This document shows positions 16,155-27,136 of a DNA stretch of 54,910 bases, piece after piece. Each line of letters begins with the position of its first letter. Within the stretch, counting starts at the first letter, position 1. A model generated the notes under the pieces. That model did not search any database. It was given only the letters and a program-made list of their open reading frames with translations, and was not told the DNA's origin. The translations under genes and the position numbers were made by a program. The stretch lies in the NCBI GenBank assembly GCA_964526035.1, contig CAZGKE010000003.1:1-54910 (forward strand). Direction: 5' to 3'. This DNA is from DAOMOD01 sp964526035. GTDB taxonomy: Bacteria; Pseudomonadota; Gammaproteobacteria; Xanthomonadales; BPKI01.

Positions 16155-17708
16155 ATGGACGGACTGCGTCATCTGGTGGTGGTGCTGGGCGATCAGCTCG
16201 ATCCCGCTTCCGCCGCGCTCGACGGCTTCGACAGCGAGCGCGATCGCCTGTGGATGGCCGAAGTCGTTCGGGAATCCGACAAGGTGTGGTCGCACAAGGC
16301 GCGCATCGTGCTGTTCCTGGCCGCCATGCGCCACTTCCGGGATGCGCAGAGAGCACAGGGCCGCACGGTCGTCTACCGTGCCCTGGACCAGCACCCGTAC
16401 GCGTCGTTGGCGCAGGCCCTGGCGTCCGACATCGATGCGCTGACGCCGCAGCGCGTGATCATGGTGATGCCAGGCGAGTGGGCGGTGCGCGAGGCGCTGA
16501 GACGGGTCGTCGGGGCTGCGGGATTGATGCTCGAAGAACGCGGCGACCGTCATTTCCTGTGCACACCCGACGCCTTTGCGGCCTGGGCCGGAGGGCGCAA
16601 AGCACCGCGCATGGAGCACTTCTATCGTTGGCTGCGCCGGCGTGAGCGGGTACTCATGGACGGCGCCGATCCGCTCGGCGGCCAATGGAACTTCGATGCC
16701 GACAACCGCGGCAGCTTCGGCCGCGGTGGGCCCGGCAGCTTGCCGGCGCCGGTTCGATTCGAACCCGACGCGCAGACCCGCGAAGTGATCGACCTGGTGG
16801 CCACGCGCTTCGCTGCTCATCCGGGCAGTCTCGATCAGTTCGACTGGCCGATCACGCCGCAGCAGGCCGAGGCGGCGCTGGCCGACTTCATCGCGCACCG
16901 ACTGCCCCTGTTCGGCCAGTACCAGGACGCGATGTGGACCGCCGAGCCATGGCTCTACCACGCGCGCCTGGCGGCGGCGATGAACCTCAAGCTTCTCGAC
17001 CCGCGGCGCGTCGTTGCCGCCGCCGAGGCTGCGTGGCGCGAGGGCAGGGCGCCGCTGAATGCGGTGGAAGGGTTCATCCGCCAGGTTCTTGGCTGGCGCG
17101 AATTCGTGCGCGGCATCTACTGGCTGCGCATGCCCGGCTTCGCCGATGCCAACGCGCTCGGCGCCACCCTGCCGCTGCCGGCGTTCTACTGGAGCGGCGA
17201 CACCGACATGGCCTGCATGCGCGAGGCCATCGGCCAGACCCTGCGCCACGGCTACGCCCATCACATCCAGCGTCTCATGGTGACCGGTCTCTACGCCCTG
17301 CTGCTTGGCGTGCAGCCGCGCGAGGTGCACGCGTGGTATCTGGCGATCTACGTCGATGCGGTCGAGTGGGTGGAACTGCCCAACGTGCTCGGCATGAGCC
17401 AGTACGCCGACGGCGGTTTCCTCGCCTCCAAACCCTATGTCGCCAGCGGCAGGTACATCCAGCGCATGTCCAACTACTGCGACGGCTGTCGCTTCCGTCC
17501 CGAGCAGGCGGTCGGTGCCGACGCATGCCCCTTCACCACGCTGTACTGGGACTTCCTCGACCGCCACCGACAGCGCTTCGCCTCGCACCCGCGCACCGCG
17601 CTGATGTGGCGCAACCTCGACCGGCTCGACGACGAGCGTCTGCAGGCCATTCGCGCGAAGGCAGCGTCGCTACGCGCTTCTCTTCCGGTATCCACTGAAT
17701 ACCCCTGA
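16155..17708 (+). CDS. Fe-S type (prokaryotic 6-4) photolyase/cryptochrome
   Basis: This 517-residue protein belongs to the FeS-BCP/CryPro branch of photolyases. Known members repair (6-4) photoproducts with light and carry FAD, a lumazine-type antenna and a [4Fe-4S] cluster. The N-terminus MDGLRHLVVVLGDQLDP is the Rossmann antenna domain. The FAD region includes GWREFVRGIYWLRMP and HHIQRLMVTGLYALLL. The four cluster cysteines appear to be present: one in TDMACMREA, two in NYCDGCRF and one in ADACPFTTLYWDF. The gene directly precedes a CPD-type photolyase, so repair of both main UV lesions is encoded side by side. The start ATG is the one that begins family similarity; 11 upstream codons are also open. 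Confidence 0.92.
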   Translation: MDGLRHLVVVLGDQLDPASAALDGFDSERDRLWMAEVVRESDKVWSHKARIVLFLAAMRHFRDAQRAQGRTVVYRALDQHPYASLAQALASDIDALTPQRVIMVMPGEWAVREALRRVVGAAGLMLEERGDRHFLCTPDAFAAWAGGRKAPRMEHFYRWLRRRERVLMDGADPLGGQWNFDADNRGSFGRGGPGSLPAPVRFEPDAQTREVIDLVATRFAAHPGSLDQFDWPITPQQAEAALADFIAHRLPLFGQYQDAMWTAEPWLYHARLAAAMNLKLLDPRRVVAAAEAAWREGRAPLNAVEGFIRQVLGWREFVRGIYWLRMPGFADANALGATLPLPAFYWSGDTDMACMREAIGQTLRHGYAHHIQRLMVTGLYALLLGVQPREVHAWYLAIYVDAVEWVELPNVLGMSQYADGGFLASKPYVASGRYIQRMSNYCDGCRFRPEQAVGADACPFTTLYWDFLDRHRQRFASHPRTALMWRNLDRLDDERLQAIRAKAASLRASLPVSTEYP

Positions 17709-17801
17709 ATGCGATGCTGCCCCCAGGCAGTGGAGCCGCGGTTCACGACCCCTGAACATCGCGCCGCCCACCCTGCCGACCATTCGAAAGCGGAGGCAAC
17801 C

Positions 17802-19208
17802 GTGTCCAAGATCATTGTCTGGCTGCGTCGCGACCTTCGTCTCGCCGACAACCCCGCTCTGGCGCAGGCGGTGTCCGGCAACCGACCTGTGCTGCCGGTC
17901 TATATCCATGCCCCGGAGGAGGAAGGTGACTGGGCGCCGGGCGCCGCGTCGAAGGTCTGGCTGCATCGCAGCCTCGTCGCCCTGGATGCTGACCTGCGCG
18001 CGCTCGGGTCGCGGCTGATTCTGCGCCGCGGACCAAGCCTGCAGGCACTTGAGGCGCTGATCGAGGAAAGCAGCGCCGAGGCGGTGCTGTGGAACCGCGT
18101 CTACGAGCCCGCTGGCCTGCAGCGTGATCGGCAGGTCAAGCAGGCGTTGCGCGCACGCGGCATTGAAGCGCACAGTCACAACGCCGCCCTGCTGGTCGAG
18201 CCTTGGCAGGTCAGTACCGCGCAGGGCGAACCCTACCGGGTGTTTACACCGTTCTGGCGCGCCGCCTGCCGGCAACTTGAACGGCTGTCGCCACGACCGG
18301 CTCCCGTTACGCTGCCCGATCCGGGCGTCGAGTCCCTGTCGCCGGACGCCCTTGATCTGCTGCCGCGGCTGCGCTGGGACCGCAGTTTCGATGCCTTCTG
18401 GCAGCCTGGCGAAGCGGGCGCCGCTGCAGCGCTGGAGCTGTTTCTTGACGATGCCCTGCAGGGCTATGCCGAACAGCGCGATCGTCCCGACTTTCGCGGT
18501 ACCTCGCGCCTGTCGCCGCATCTGCACTTCGGCGAGATCGGCCCGCGTCAGGTGCTCGCCGCGCTGCAGGATCGTTTTGACGCCGTGGTCCCGGCGCAGG
18601 CCGCGAAGTTCATCGCCGAGCTCGGCTGGCGCGAGTTCTCCCACCACCTGCTGTTCCACTATCCCGCCACCGCCTCATCCAACATGAATCGGAAGTTCGA
18701 CACCTTCGACTGGCGCGAACCGGATCCCGTCGAACTGGAGGCCTGGCAGCAAGGCCGAACCGGTATCCCCATCGTCGATGCCGGAATGCGCGAATTGTGG
18801 GCCAGCGGCTGGATGCACAACCGCGTGCGCATGATCGTCGCCTCGCTGCTCACCAAGAACCTGCGCGTGCACTGGCTGCACGGCGCGCGCTGGTTCTGGG
18901 ACACCCTGGTGGATGCCGACCTCGCCAGCAACACGCAAGGCTGGCAGTGGACCGCCGGCACCGGTGCCGACGCCGCACCGTACTTCCGCATCTTCAACCC
19001 GGTCGTTCAGGGGCAGCGCTTCGATCCGAAGGGCGAGTATGTCCGGCGTTGGGTGCCCGAGCTGACGAAAGCAGACACCGCACGTGTCCATACTCCCTGG
19101 GAGAGCGGTGGTGTGGCCGGTTACGTTGCGCCCATCGTTGACCTCAAGACCAGCCGCGACGCGGCGTTGGCGGCGTTGAAACGGGTGAGCGGTGGCCTGA
19201 GCGATTGA
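17802..19208 (+). CDS. phrB: Deoxyribodipyrimidine photolyase (CPD photolyase)
   Basis: This 468-residue class I photolyase uses blue light and FADH- to split cyclobutane pyrimidine dimers. The N-terminal antenna domain starts SKIIVWLRRDLRLADNPAL. The FAD-binding domain has the signature LGWREFSHHLLFHYP, WMHNRVRMIVASLLTKNL and WQWTAGTGADAAPYFRIFNP, with the tryptophans expected for electron transfer. The start is a GTG, chosen because a strong CGGAGG ribosome site lies 6 bases upstream. The frame stays open for another 31 codons without family similarity. It is 93 bases downstream of the Fe-S photolyase and probably cotranscribed. Confidence 0.95.
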   Translation: MSKIIVWLRRDLRLADNPALAQAVSGNRPVLPVYIHAPEEEGDWAPGAASKVWLHRSLVALDADLRALGSRLILRRGPSLQALEALIEESSAEAVLWNRVYEPAGLQRDRQVKQALRARGIEAHSHNAALLVEPWQVSTAQGEPYRVFTPFWRAACRQLERLSPRPAPVTLPDPGVESLSPDALDLLPRLRWDRSFDAFWQPGEAGAAAALELFLDDALQGYAEQRDRPDFRGTSRLSPHLHFGEIGPRQVLAALQDRFDAVVPAQAAKFIAELGWREFSHHLLFHYPATASSNMNRKFDTFDWREPDPVELEAWQQGRTGIPIVDAGMRELWASGWMHNRVRMIVASLLTKNLRVHWLHGARWFWDTLVDADLASNTQGWQWTAGTGADAAPYFRIFNPVVQGQRFDPKGEYVRRWVPELTKADTARVHTPWESGGVAGYVAPIVDLKTSRDAALAALKRVSGGLSD

Positions 19209-19224
19209 AGGAGGATCGGGGCAG

Positions 19225-19238
19225 GCCACAGCTGTGGC
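19225..19238. promoter_or_regulatory. Perfect 14-bp palindrome after phrB
   Basis: GCCACAGCTGTGGC is a perfect palindrome 17 bases after the photolyase stop and about 110 bases before the next gene. It could be an operator for the downstream secreted protein or a small stem. There is no T tract, so it is not a clear terminator. Confidence 0.3.
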
Positions 19239-19348
19239 GCGCGGCCGGTCCTGCGCAGCCCGCGCGTTGTCGGGGCGGTGCGACGCTTGGCCGGCCTTGT
19301 GCGTCAACAAACCCACAGGGTGATGTTTCCACCAGGAGGATTCGTGCA

Positions 19349-20515
19349 ATGACAAAGGTTTCTGTTGCTGGCTTGATTCCGCTTGTGGCATCCATGTTCG
19401 CGTTCGATGCCATGGCCGAGATTGTAGAGCCCACGGAAGTCGGTTTCCGGGGCAGTCCGCCAACGCAGCTGCCGGATGGCCGCTTTCATGCCACGATCTG
19501 GGCGCAAGTACCCACCACTGAACACCATCTGCGGATCGAGTCGGTGACATGGACGGGTACGTCGGTGCGTGTCGAGGTGCTGGCCGAACGCACCAATTTC
19601 AGCGATCCGATCATCATTCCCGGTTCCTGGGTGCACACCATTCCGCTGCATATCGAGAACTTGCCGGTCGGCAACTATCCACTCGAACTGGGATCCTTGG
19701 AGCTGATGCTGGATGTGCCCGGCTACCCTGGCTTTCGCGATCCGGCAGCGGTGCGCTTCTGGCCCGACCAGCCCGCGGTCGGCGAGGATGTCTGGTTGCT
19801 CTTCGAAGCCCCGTTTGCCTGCGCGGCATCCGAACTCCAGCACTTTTTCGCCGATAGTGAACGTGGTTCGGCACGCGCCATCATCGACGTTCAGCCAGTC
19901 ACCTGCGTGACCGAACCGCGGCTCCAGGCAGTCAACCTCGGCCCGGTCGACCCCGGCATGTACCGCTTTTCGCTGGACATGCGACGCAGCAGTCGCGACG
20001 GCGAGCCGCATCAGGCGTTCGGCAACGACGATGCCCACCTCGACCTTCCCGTCGCGGAGCACTACTCGCCGCGGCTGGGAGGCGCGTGGTTCGACCCGGC
20101 ACAGGACGGACACGGCATCACCCTTGAGTTCGTAGAGGATGATGTGCTGCTGTTCTGGTACACCTTCGATGACCAGGGTCATCCCGCATGGCTGGTGGCA
20201 CAGGGCCCCAACACCGGCGTGCCGCTTGTGCTCGACACTCAGATCTTGAGCGGTGGTGCGTTCCCGCCCGCGTTCGATCCGGACCTGGTGCAGCGTGAAC
20301 ACTGGGGGACGATCACCGTCGAGTTGGCGAATTGCTCCACCGGAAGCATGAGCTGGCAGACCAGCCATCCGGGATTCGGCAGTGGGCAGATGCCGCTTGT
20401 ACGGCTGAGCGGCCCCGCGGGATTCCGATGTGACCGCGGCCCGGAGGGTGCGGCACTGAGGCCCGACTGGTATCACGATCCCGCGACCCACTTCCGCGTC
20501 GACGACCTCGACTGA
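19349..20515 (+). CDS. Secreted protein with C-terminal 'GxWFDPxxDGHG' module
   Basis: This 388-residue exported protein has a signal peptide ending near AMAEIVEP. The middle resembles an Ig- or beta-sandwich-like region but matches no family I can name. The C-terminal part, LGGAWFDPAQDGHGITLEF then LLFWYTFDDQGHPAWLVAQG, is a module seen at the end of many secreted or surface proteins in Lysobacterales. Its function is unknown. The start ATG has a strong AGGAGG site; the frame is open for 48 more codons upstream, overlapping phrB. Two cysteine pairs could form disulfides. No catalytic motif is visible. Confidence 0.75.
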   Translation: MTKVSVAGLIPLVASMFAFDAMAEIVEPTEVGFRGSPPTQLPDGRFHATIWAQVPTTEHHLRIESVTWTGTSVRVEVLAERTNFSDPIIIPGSWVHTIPLHIENLPVGNYPLELGSLELMLDVPGYPGFRDPAAVRFWPDQPAVGEDVWLLFEAPFACAASELQHFFADSERGSARAIIDVQPVTCVTEPRLQAVNLGPVDPGMYRFSLDMRRSSRDGEPHQAFGNDDAHLDLPVAEHYSPRLGGAWFDPAQDGHGITLEFVEDDVLLFWYTFDDQGHPAWLVAQGPNTGVPLVLDTQILSGGAFPPAFDPDLVQREHWGTITVELANCSTGSMSWQTSHPGFGSGQMPLVRLSGPAGFRCDRGPEGAALRPDWYHDPATHFRVDDLD

Positions 20516-20539
20516 TTCGCATCGAACGACGTGGTTGCG

Positions 20540-20565
20540 CCGGTGTGACCCACCGGCGTGACCCA
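20540..20565 (+). repeat. 13-bp tandem direct repeat
   Basis: CCGGTGTGACCCA is followed immediately by CCGGCGTGACCCA, one mismatch apart. It lies 25 bases after the stop of the secreted-protein gene. It may be a recent slippage duplication or a pair of protein sites; nothing else supports a function. Confidence 0.45.
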
Positions 20566-20703
20566 GTTCCGCAGCGCGGCGTCGGCTGATGCCTGCAAAC
20601 TGCGAAAGGGCCACACTGCCCACCTTCTCTGGCGTCGACTACACTGCAGCCGACGGCTGGGCCGGACGCGCGCGCACGCGCACGCGTCGGGAACGCTGTC
20701 CCC

Positions 20704-20728
20704 GCTGGTTTGACCTGATCAAACCAGC
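20704..20728. promoter_or_regulatory. Perfect 10-bp hairpin before the lysine-rich miniprotein gene
   Basis: GCTGGTTTGA-CCTGA-TCAAACCAGC forms a perfect stem ending 29 bases before the ATG of the miniprotein. There is no T run after it on the plus strand. It could be an operator or an mRNA leader hairpin. The upstream bases hold an alternating CGCGCGCACGCGCACGCG run. Confidence 0.55.
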
Positions 20729-20757
20729 ACCCATCAACACAGCACGAGGGGATGTAC

Positions 20758-20856
20758 ATGAGCAAGGGTCTGGACCAGAAGAAGTCGAAGAAGAAGGAAC
20801 CCACCAAGACGTTGAAGGAGAAGCGCGCTGCGAAGCAGGAGAAAAAGAAGAAGTAG
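20758..20856 (+). CDS. Lysine-rich miniprotein, 32 residues
   Basis: The frame encodes 32 residues starting MSKGLDQKKSKKKEPTKTLK and ending EKKKK. About half of the residues are lysine or arginine, with no hydrophobic core, so it should be disordered and very basic. The ATG has a GAGGGG ribosome site, and an in-frame ATG two codons earlier is possible. Small proteins beginning MSKGxDxKK are, to my knowledge, widespread in proteobacterial genomes and of unknown function; RNA or nucleoid binding would fit the charge. It stands between the secreted protein and the BON-MscS channel, preceded by a perfect hairpin. Confidence 0.7.
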   Translation: MSKGLDQKKSKKKEPTKTLKEKRAAKQEKKKK

Positions 20857-20934
20857 TGCGGATGCCGGGTGTTGATCCCGTGGGTGAGTGCGCCGAGGAG
20901 TACCGGCAGGGCCGGGCAGGGCCGAATGCAGCCG

Positions 20935-22353
20935 ATGCCACAGGGACCTGACCCGCCGGTCGGGCTTCGGCGATCTGCGCCAGCATGGCGCGCAGCCTGG
21001 GCCTCAGGGTTGCTGTATATGACCATGGGGCTCATCTCTGTCGCTGCGTTCGCCGAGACGCCCGCGGTTGCCGATCCGGAACGCGTTGAGGCGGCTTCGC
21101 TCGAAGCGGAAGCAGTCGAGGCCCATGTCGCGCTCACTCGCGAACAGGACGCACGCATTGCCCACGAACTCAGGGCACGCCTGTCACTGGTCGAGTCGCT
21201 TCGCGGAATCGAAATAGAGGTGGCTGCGGGCGTCGTGGTGCTGCGCGGGGCATTGACCGACGATTCCCGGCGCGACCTGGCCAGGCGGGTGGCGGAGTCG
21301 GTGCCCGGCGTCATTGCCGTCGAGGACCGGCTGGAGTTCGAGACTGCGCTTGAGCAGCGACTTCAGCCAGTGATGTCGTCCGGTCTCGAGCGTCTGAAGC
21401 GACTGGTCCGGGGGCTGCCGCTGCTGGGCGTGGCCGTGCTGCTGGTCTACCTGTTTCATCTCGCAGGGCGGCTGTTGACCTCCTGGCATCGTCCGTTCCG
21501 GCGCCTCGACCGCAATCCCTTTCTGCGCGACCTGCTGCAGCGCGCCGTGCACGCAGCAATCGTGATCGCGGGAATCCTGGTGGCGCTGGATCTGCTCGGT
21601 GCCACCGCCTTGGTCGGTGCCGTGGTGGGTGCGGCGGGCCTGGCTGGTCTGGCGCTGGGCTTTGCCTTCCGCGATCTGGTGGAGAACTACATCGCCAGCA
21701 TCCTGCTCAGCCTGCGCCAGCCGTTCGCGCCCAACGACCATGTGGTCATCGACGGCCACGAGGGCCGTGTGGCCGCCTTGAACTCGCGCGCCACCATATT
21801 GATCACGCCGGATGGCAACCATCTGCGTCTGGCCAATGCGCTGGTGTTCAAGGCGGTCATCCTGAACTACACCCGCAATCCTACCCGCCGCTTCCACTTC
21901 GATCTGGGCATCGGCAACCAGGAGGATCTTGCGCGTGCAAAGCTTCTGGTCGTCGACGCCGTATGCGCCACACCGGGCGTCGTCGCCGAGCCCGAACCGC
22001 GTGCACTGATCCAGGCAGTAGCCGACTCCAGCGTCACCCTGCGATGCCTGGCCTGGGTAGACCAGCGCAAGGCCAGCTTTGCCAAGGTGAAAAGCGAAGC
22101 GATCATTGCAGCGAAGAACGCGCTGGATGCCGCCGGAGTGGACCTGCCTGAGCCGATCTTCCGGGTCGAACTCAGCTCGGCGGCTGACCTGACAGCCACG
22201 CCCATTGACCGCCGCAGGTCGAAGACTTCGCATCCGTCCGAGACCGCCAGCGCGGATGTATCGGTGGAAACCCATCTTGAGGACCAGGTTGAGCGCGAGC
22301 AACTTGCGCAGGGCGGACAGAACCTTCTCAGCGAGTCCGCGCCGAAGGAGTGA
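20935..22353 (+). CDS. BON domain mechanosensitive channel (MscS family)
   Basis: This inner-membrane channel is about 472 residues long. After a likely signal or first membrane segment (SGLLYMTMGLISVAAFAETP) comes a BON-like domain around LRGIEIEVAAGVVVLRGAL and VPGVIAVEDRLEFE, predicted periplasmic. Two hydrophobic segments and the MscS pore helix follow: ALVGAVVGAAGLAGLALGFA, then FRDLVENYIASILL. The beta domain has PFAPNDHVVIDGHEGRVAAL. The C-terminal 60 residues are polar and charged. MscS channels open under membrane tension and release solutes on osmotic downshock. The start is uncertain: ATGs at 20926, 20935 and 21019 are all possible and none has a strong ribosome site. Confidence 0.87.
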   Translation: MPQGPDPPVGLRRSAPAWRAAWASGLLYMTMGLISVAAFAETPAVADPERVEAASLEAEAVEAHVALTREQDARIAHELRARLSLVESLRGIEIEVAAGVVVLRGALTDDSRRDLARRVAESVPGVIAVEDRLEFETALEQRLQPVMSSGLERLKRLVRGLPLLGVAVLLVYLFHLAGRLLTSWHRPFRRLDRNPFLRDLLQRAVHAAIVIAGILVALDLLGATALVGAVVGAAGLAGLALGFAFRDLVENYIASILLSLRQPFAPNDHVVIDGHEGRVAALNSRATILITPDGNHLRLANALVFKAVILNYTRNPTRRFHFDLGIGNQEDLARAKLLVVDAVCATPGVVAEPEPRALIQAVADSSVTLRCLAWVDQRKASFAKVKSEAIIAAKNALDAAGVDLPEPIFRVELSSAADLTATPIDRRRSKTSHPSETASADVSVETHLEDQVEREQLAQGGQNLLSESAPKE

Positions 22354-22568
22354 TCGGCGAGCGCGATGGACTCCCTGGCCGCCTTCTCCCCGGAACCGGC
22401 TGCAAAAAACTGGTCGCGGACTCCCTCTCAGGTTCCCTCGGCACCGCCCATGACTTCCAACCTGCTGAATTCCCTTCATCTGCGTGACCTTCGGCAAGGG
22501 TTTTTCGTCGTACGTTGGCGCACCATGGCGGCATGGTGGCTGTATTGGGCACAGGGAGGTTGGCGCCG

Positions 22569-22579
22569 CCGGTAACCGG
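22569..22579. promoter_or_regulatory. Short palindrome before the efflux operon
   Basis: CCGGTAACCGG is a perfect interrupted palindrome 14 bases before the start codon of the adaptor gene, a place typical for a TetR-type repressor site. No regulator gene lies nearby. In the 240 bases between the MscS stop and this gene nothing else stands out. Confidence 0.25.
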
Positions 22580-22593
22580 TTTCAGGGGTAGCG

Positions 22594-23765
22594 ATGAATT
22601 TTCGACTGTTGAATGGCGTCCTGCTGGTTGCGGCGCTGGCCGCAATGGCGGGCTGTCAGCGTGACGGTGAGGCCAATGAGGAGGGGGCGCCGGCGCCGAC
22701 CGCGGTCGCCGTGGATGTTGCTGCAGTGGCGCTGCGTCCGGTGGTGGCCAGCTATACGGGAACCGCCACGCTCGAGGCCGAGCGCGAGGCACAAGTGGTG
22801 GCCAAGACTTCCGGCGTGCTGCTCGAACTGCGCGCCGAGGAGGGCGACCAGGTGCGTGCCGGGCAGTCGCTGGCGCGGCTTGATGACGAGCGTCATCGCC
22901 TCGAGCTGGCGCGGGCCGAGGCAAATGTGGCACGTCTGGAGAACGAGTTCAGTCGATCCAGCGAGCTGATCGCGGCGCGGCTGACTTCGCAGGAAGCCCA
23001 CGACCGCGTCCGCTACGAGCTCGACACCCAGCGCGCGCTGCGCGACATGGCAGCTCTGGAACTGTCCTACACCAACATCCAGGCGCCCATCGACGGCGTC
23101 ATCACCGATCGGGTGGTCAAGGAAGGCAATCTGATCCAGATCAATCAGGCCTTGTTCCGGGTGGCCAACTTCCGCCCTCTGCTTGGTGTCCTGAACGTCC
23201 CGGAGCGCGAACTGGCGCGGCTGCGCCCTGGGCAACCGGTAAGCATGGTGGTCGATGCGCTGGGCCCTATCGTATTCGAGGGGAAAGTCGCGCGCATCAG
23301 CCCCTCGGTGGATGCGGCGACCGGCACCTTTCGCGTCACCGCTGAATTCGATGACGATCGCGGCATCCTCAAGGCCGGCATGTTCGGGCGACTTGCGGTG
23401 GTCTACGACCGTCGCAATGCGGCGCTTACCATCCCCCGCGCGTCGCTGATCGAGGAGGACGGCAGGCTGTCGGTTTTTCGCGTCAGCGATGACAAAGCGG
23501 AGCGCGTCGCAGTGACCATCGGGTATTCCAGCGATGGCTTCATCGAAGTTCTGGAGGGCCTGCAGGAGGGTGATCGGGTGGTCACCGTCGGACGCGCAGC
23601 ACTGCGCGAGGGCACCGTGGTACAGATCGTGGGTGGTGACGTGCCGCCACCTACCGCGCCTGAAGCGGATGCACCTGCGGAAACCGAATCGCCAGCGGGG
23701 GAGGCGCCTGTCGAGGAGCCGGTCATCGAAGCCGTTGATGAAGCCGGGGCGGCGGAGGACGCGGC

Positions 23766-23769
<4 letters not shown>
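22594..23769 (+). CDS. RND efflux membrane-fusion (periplasmic adaptor) lipoprotein
   Basis: This 391-residue adaptor links an RND pump to an outer-membrane channel. The lipobox LAAMAGC puts the lipid on Cys21. The biotinyl-lipoyl halves are visible at AQVVAKTSGVLLELRAEEGD and YTNIQAPIDGVITDRVVKEG, with a short alpha-hairpin between them and a beta-barrel and membrane-proximal domain after. The last 45 residues form an unusual Pro/Glu/Ala-rich acidic tail (PPPTAPEADAPAETESPAGE). Its stop overlaps the next start as ATGA. No TolC-like gene is present, so the outer-membrane partner is encoded elsewhere. Confidence 0.93.
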
Positions 23770-27061
<3,292 letters not shown>

Positions 27062-27062
<1 letters not shown>

Positions 27063-27136
27063 TGGCCGATCGCGAAAACGTTCCAGGCCTGCGCAACGGT
27101 GCCTCAGTCGCTGCTGACCGCGAGCGCCAGCCGTGA
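27062..27136 (+). CDS. Putative 24-codon linker ORF between two RND permease genes
   Basis: An ATG overlaps the stop of the first permease in TGATG. The frame runs 24 codons (MADRENVPGLRNGASVAADR and then ERQP) to a TGA that overlaps the GTG start of the second permease in GTGA. The peptide has no recognisable family and no membrane segment. The double overlap suggests that ribosomes finishing the first pump could pass through this frame to the second. It may be only a coupling device, or chance. Confidence 0.45.

Noticed and set aside
22366..22575. A 69-codon frame between the MscS and adaptor genes
   Set aside because: No ribosome site, no family resemblance and many tryptophans near the end. 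It is more likely leader DNA.
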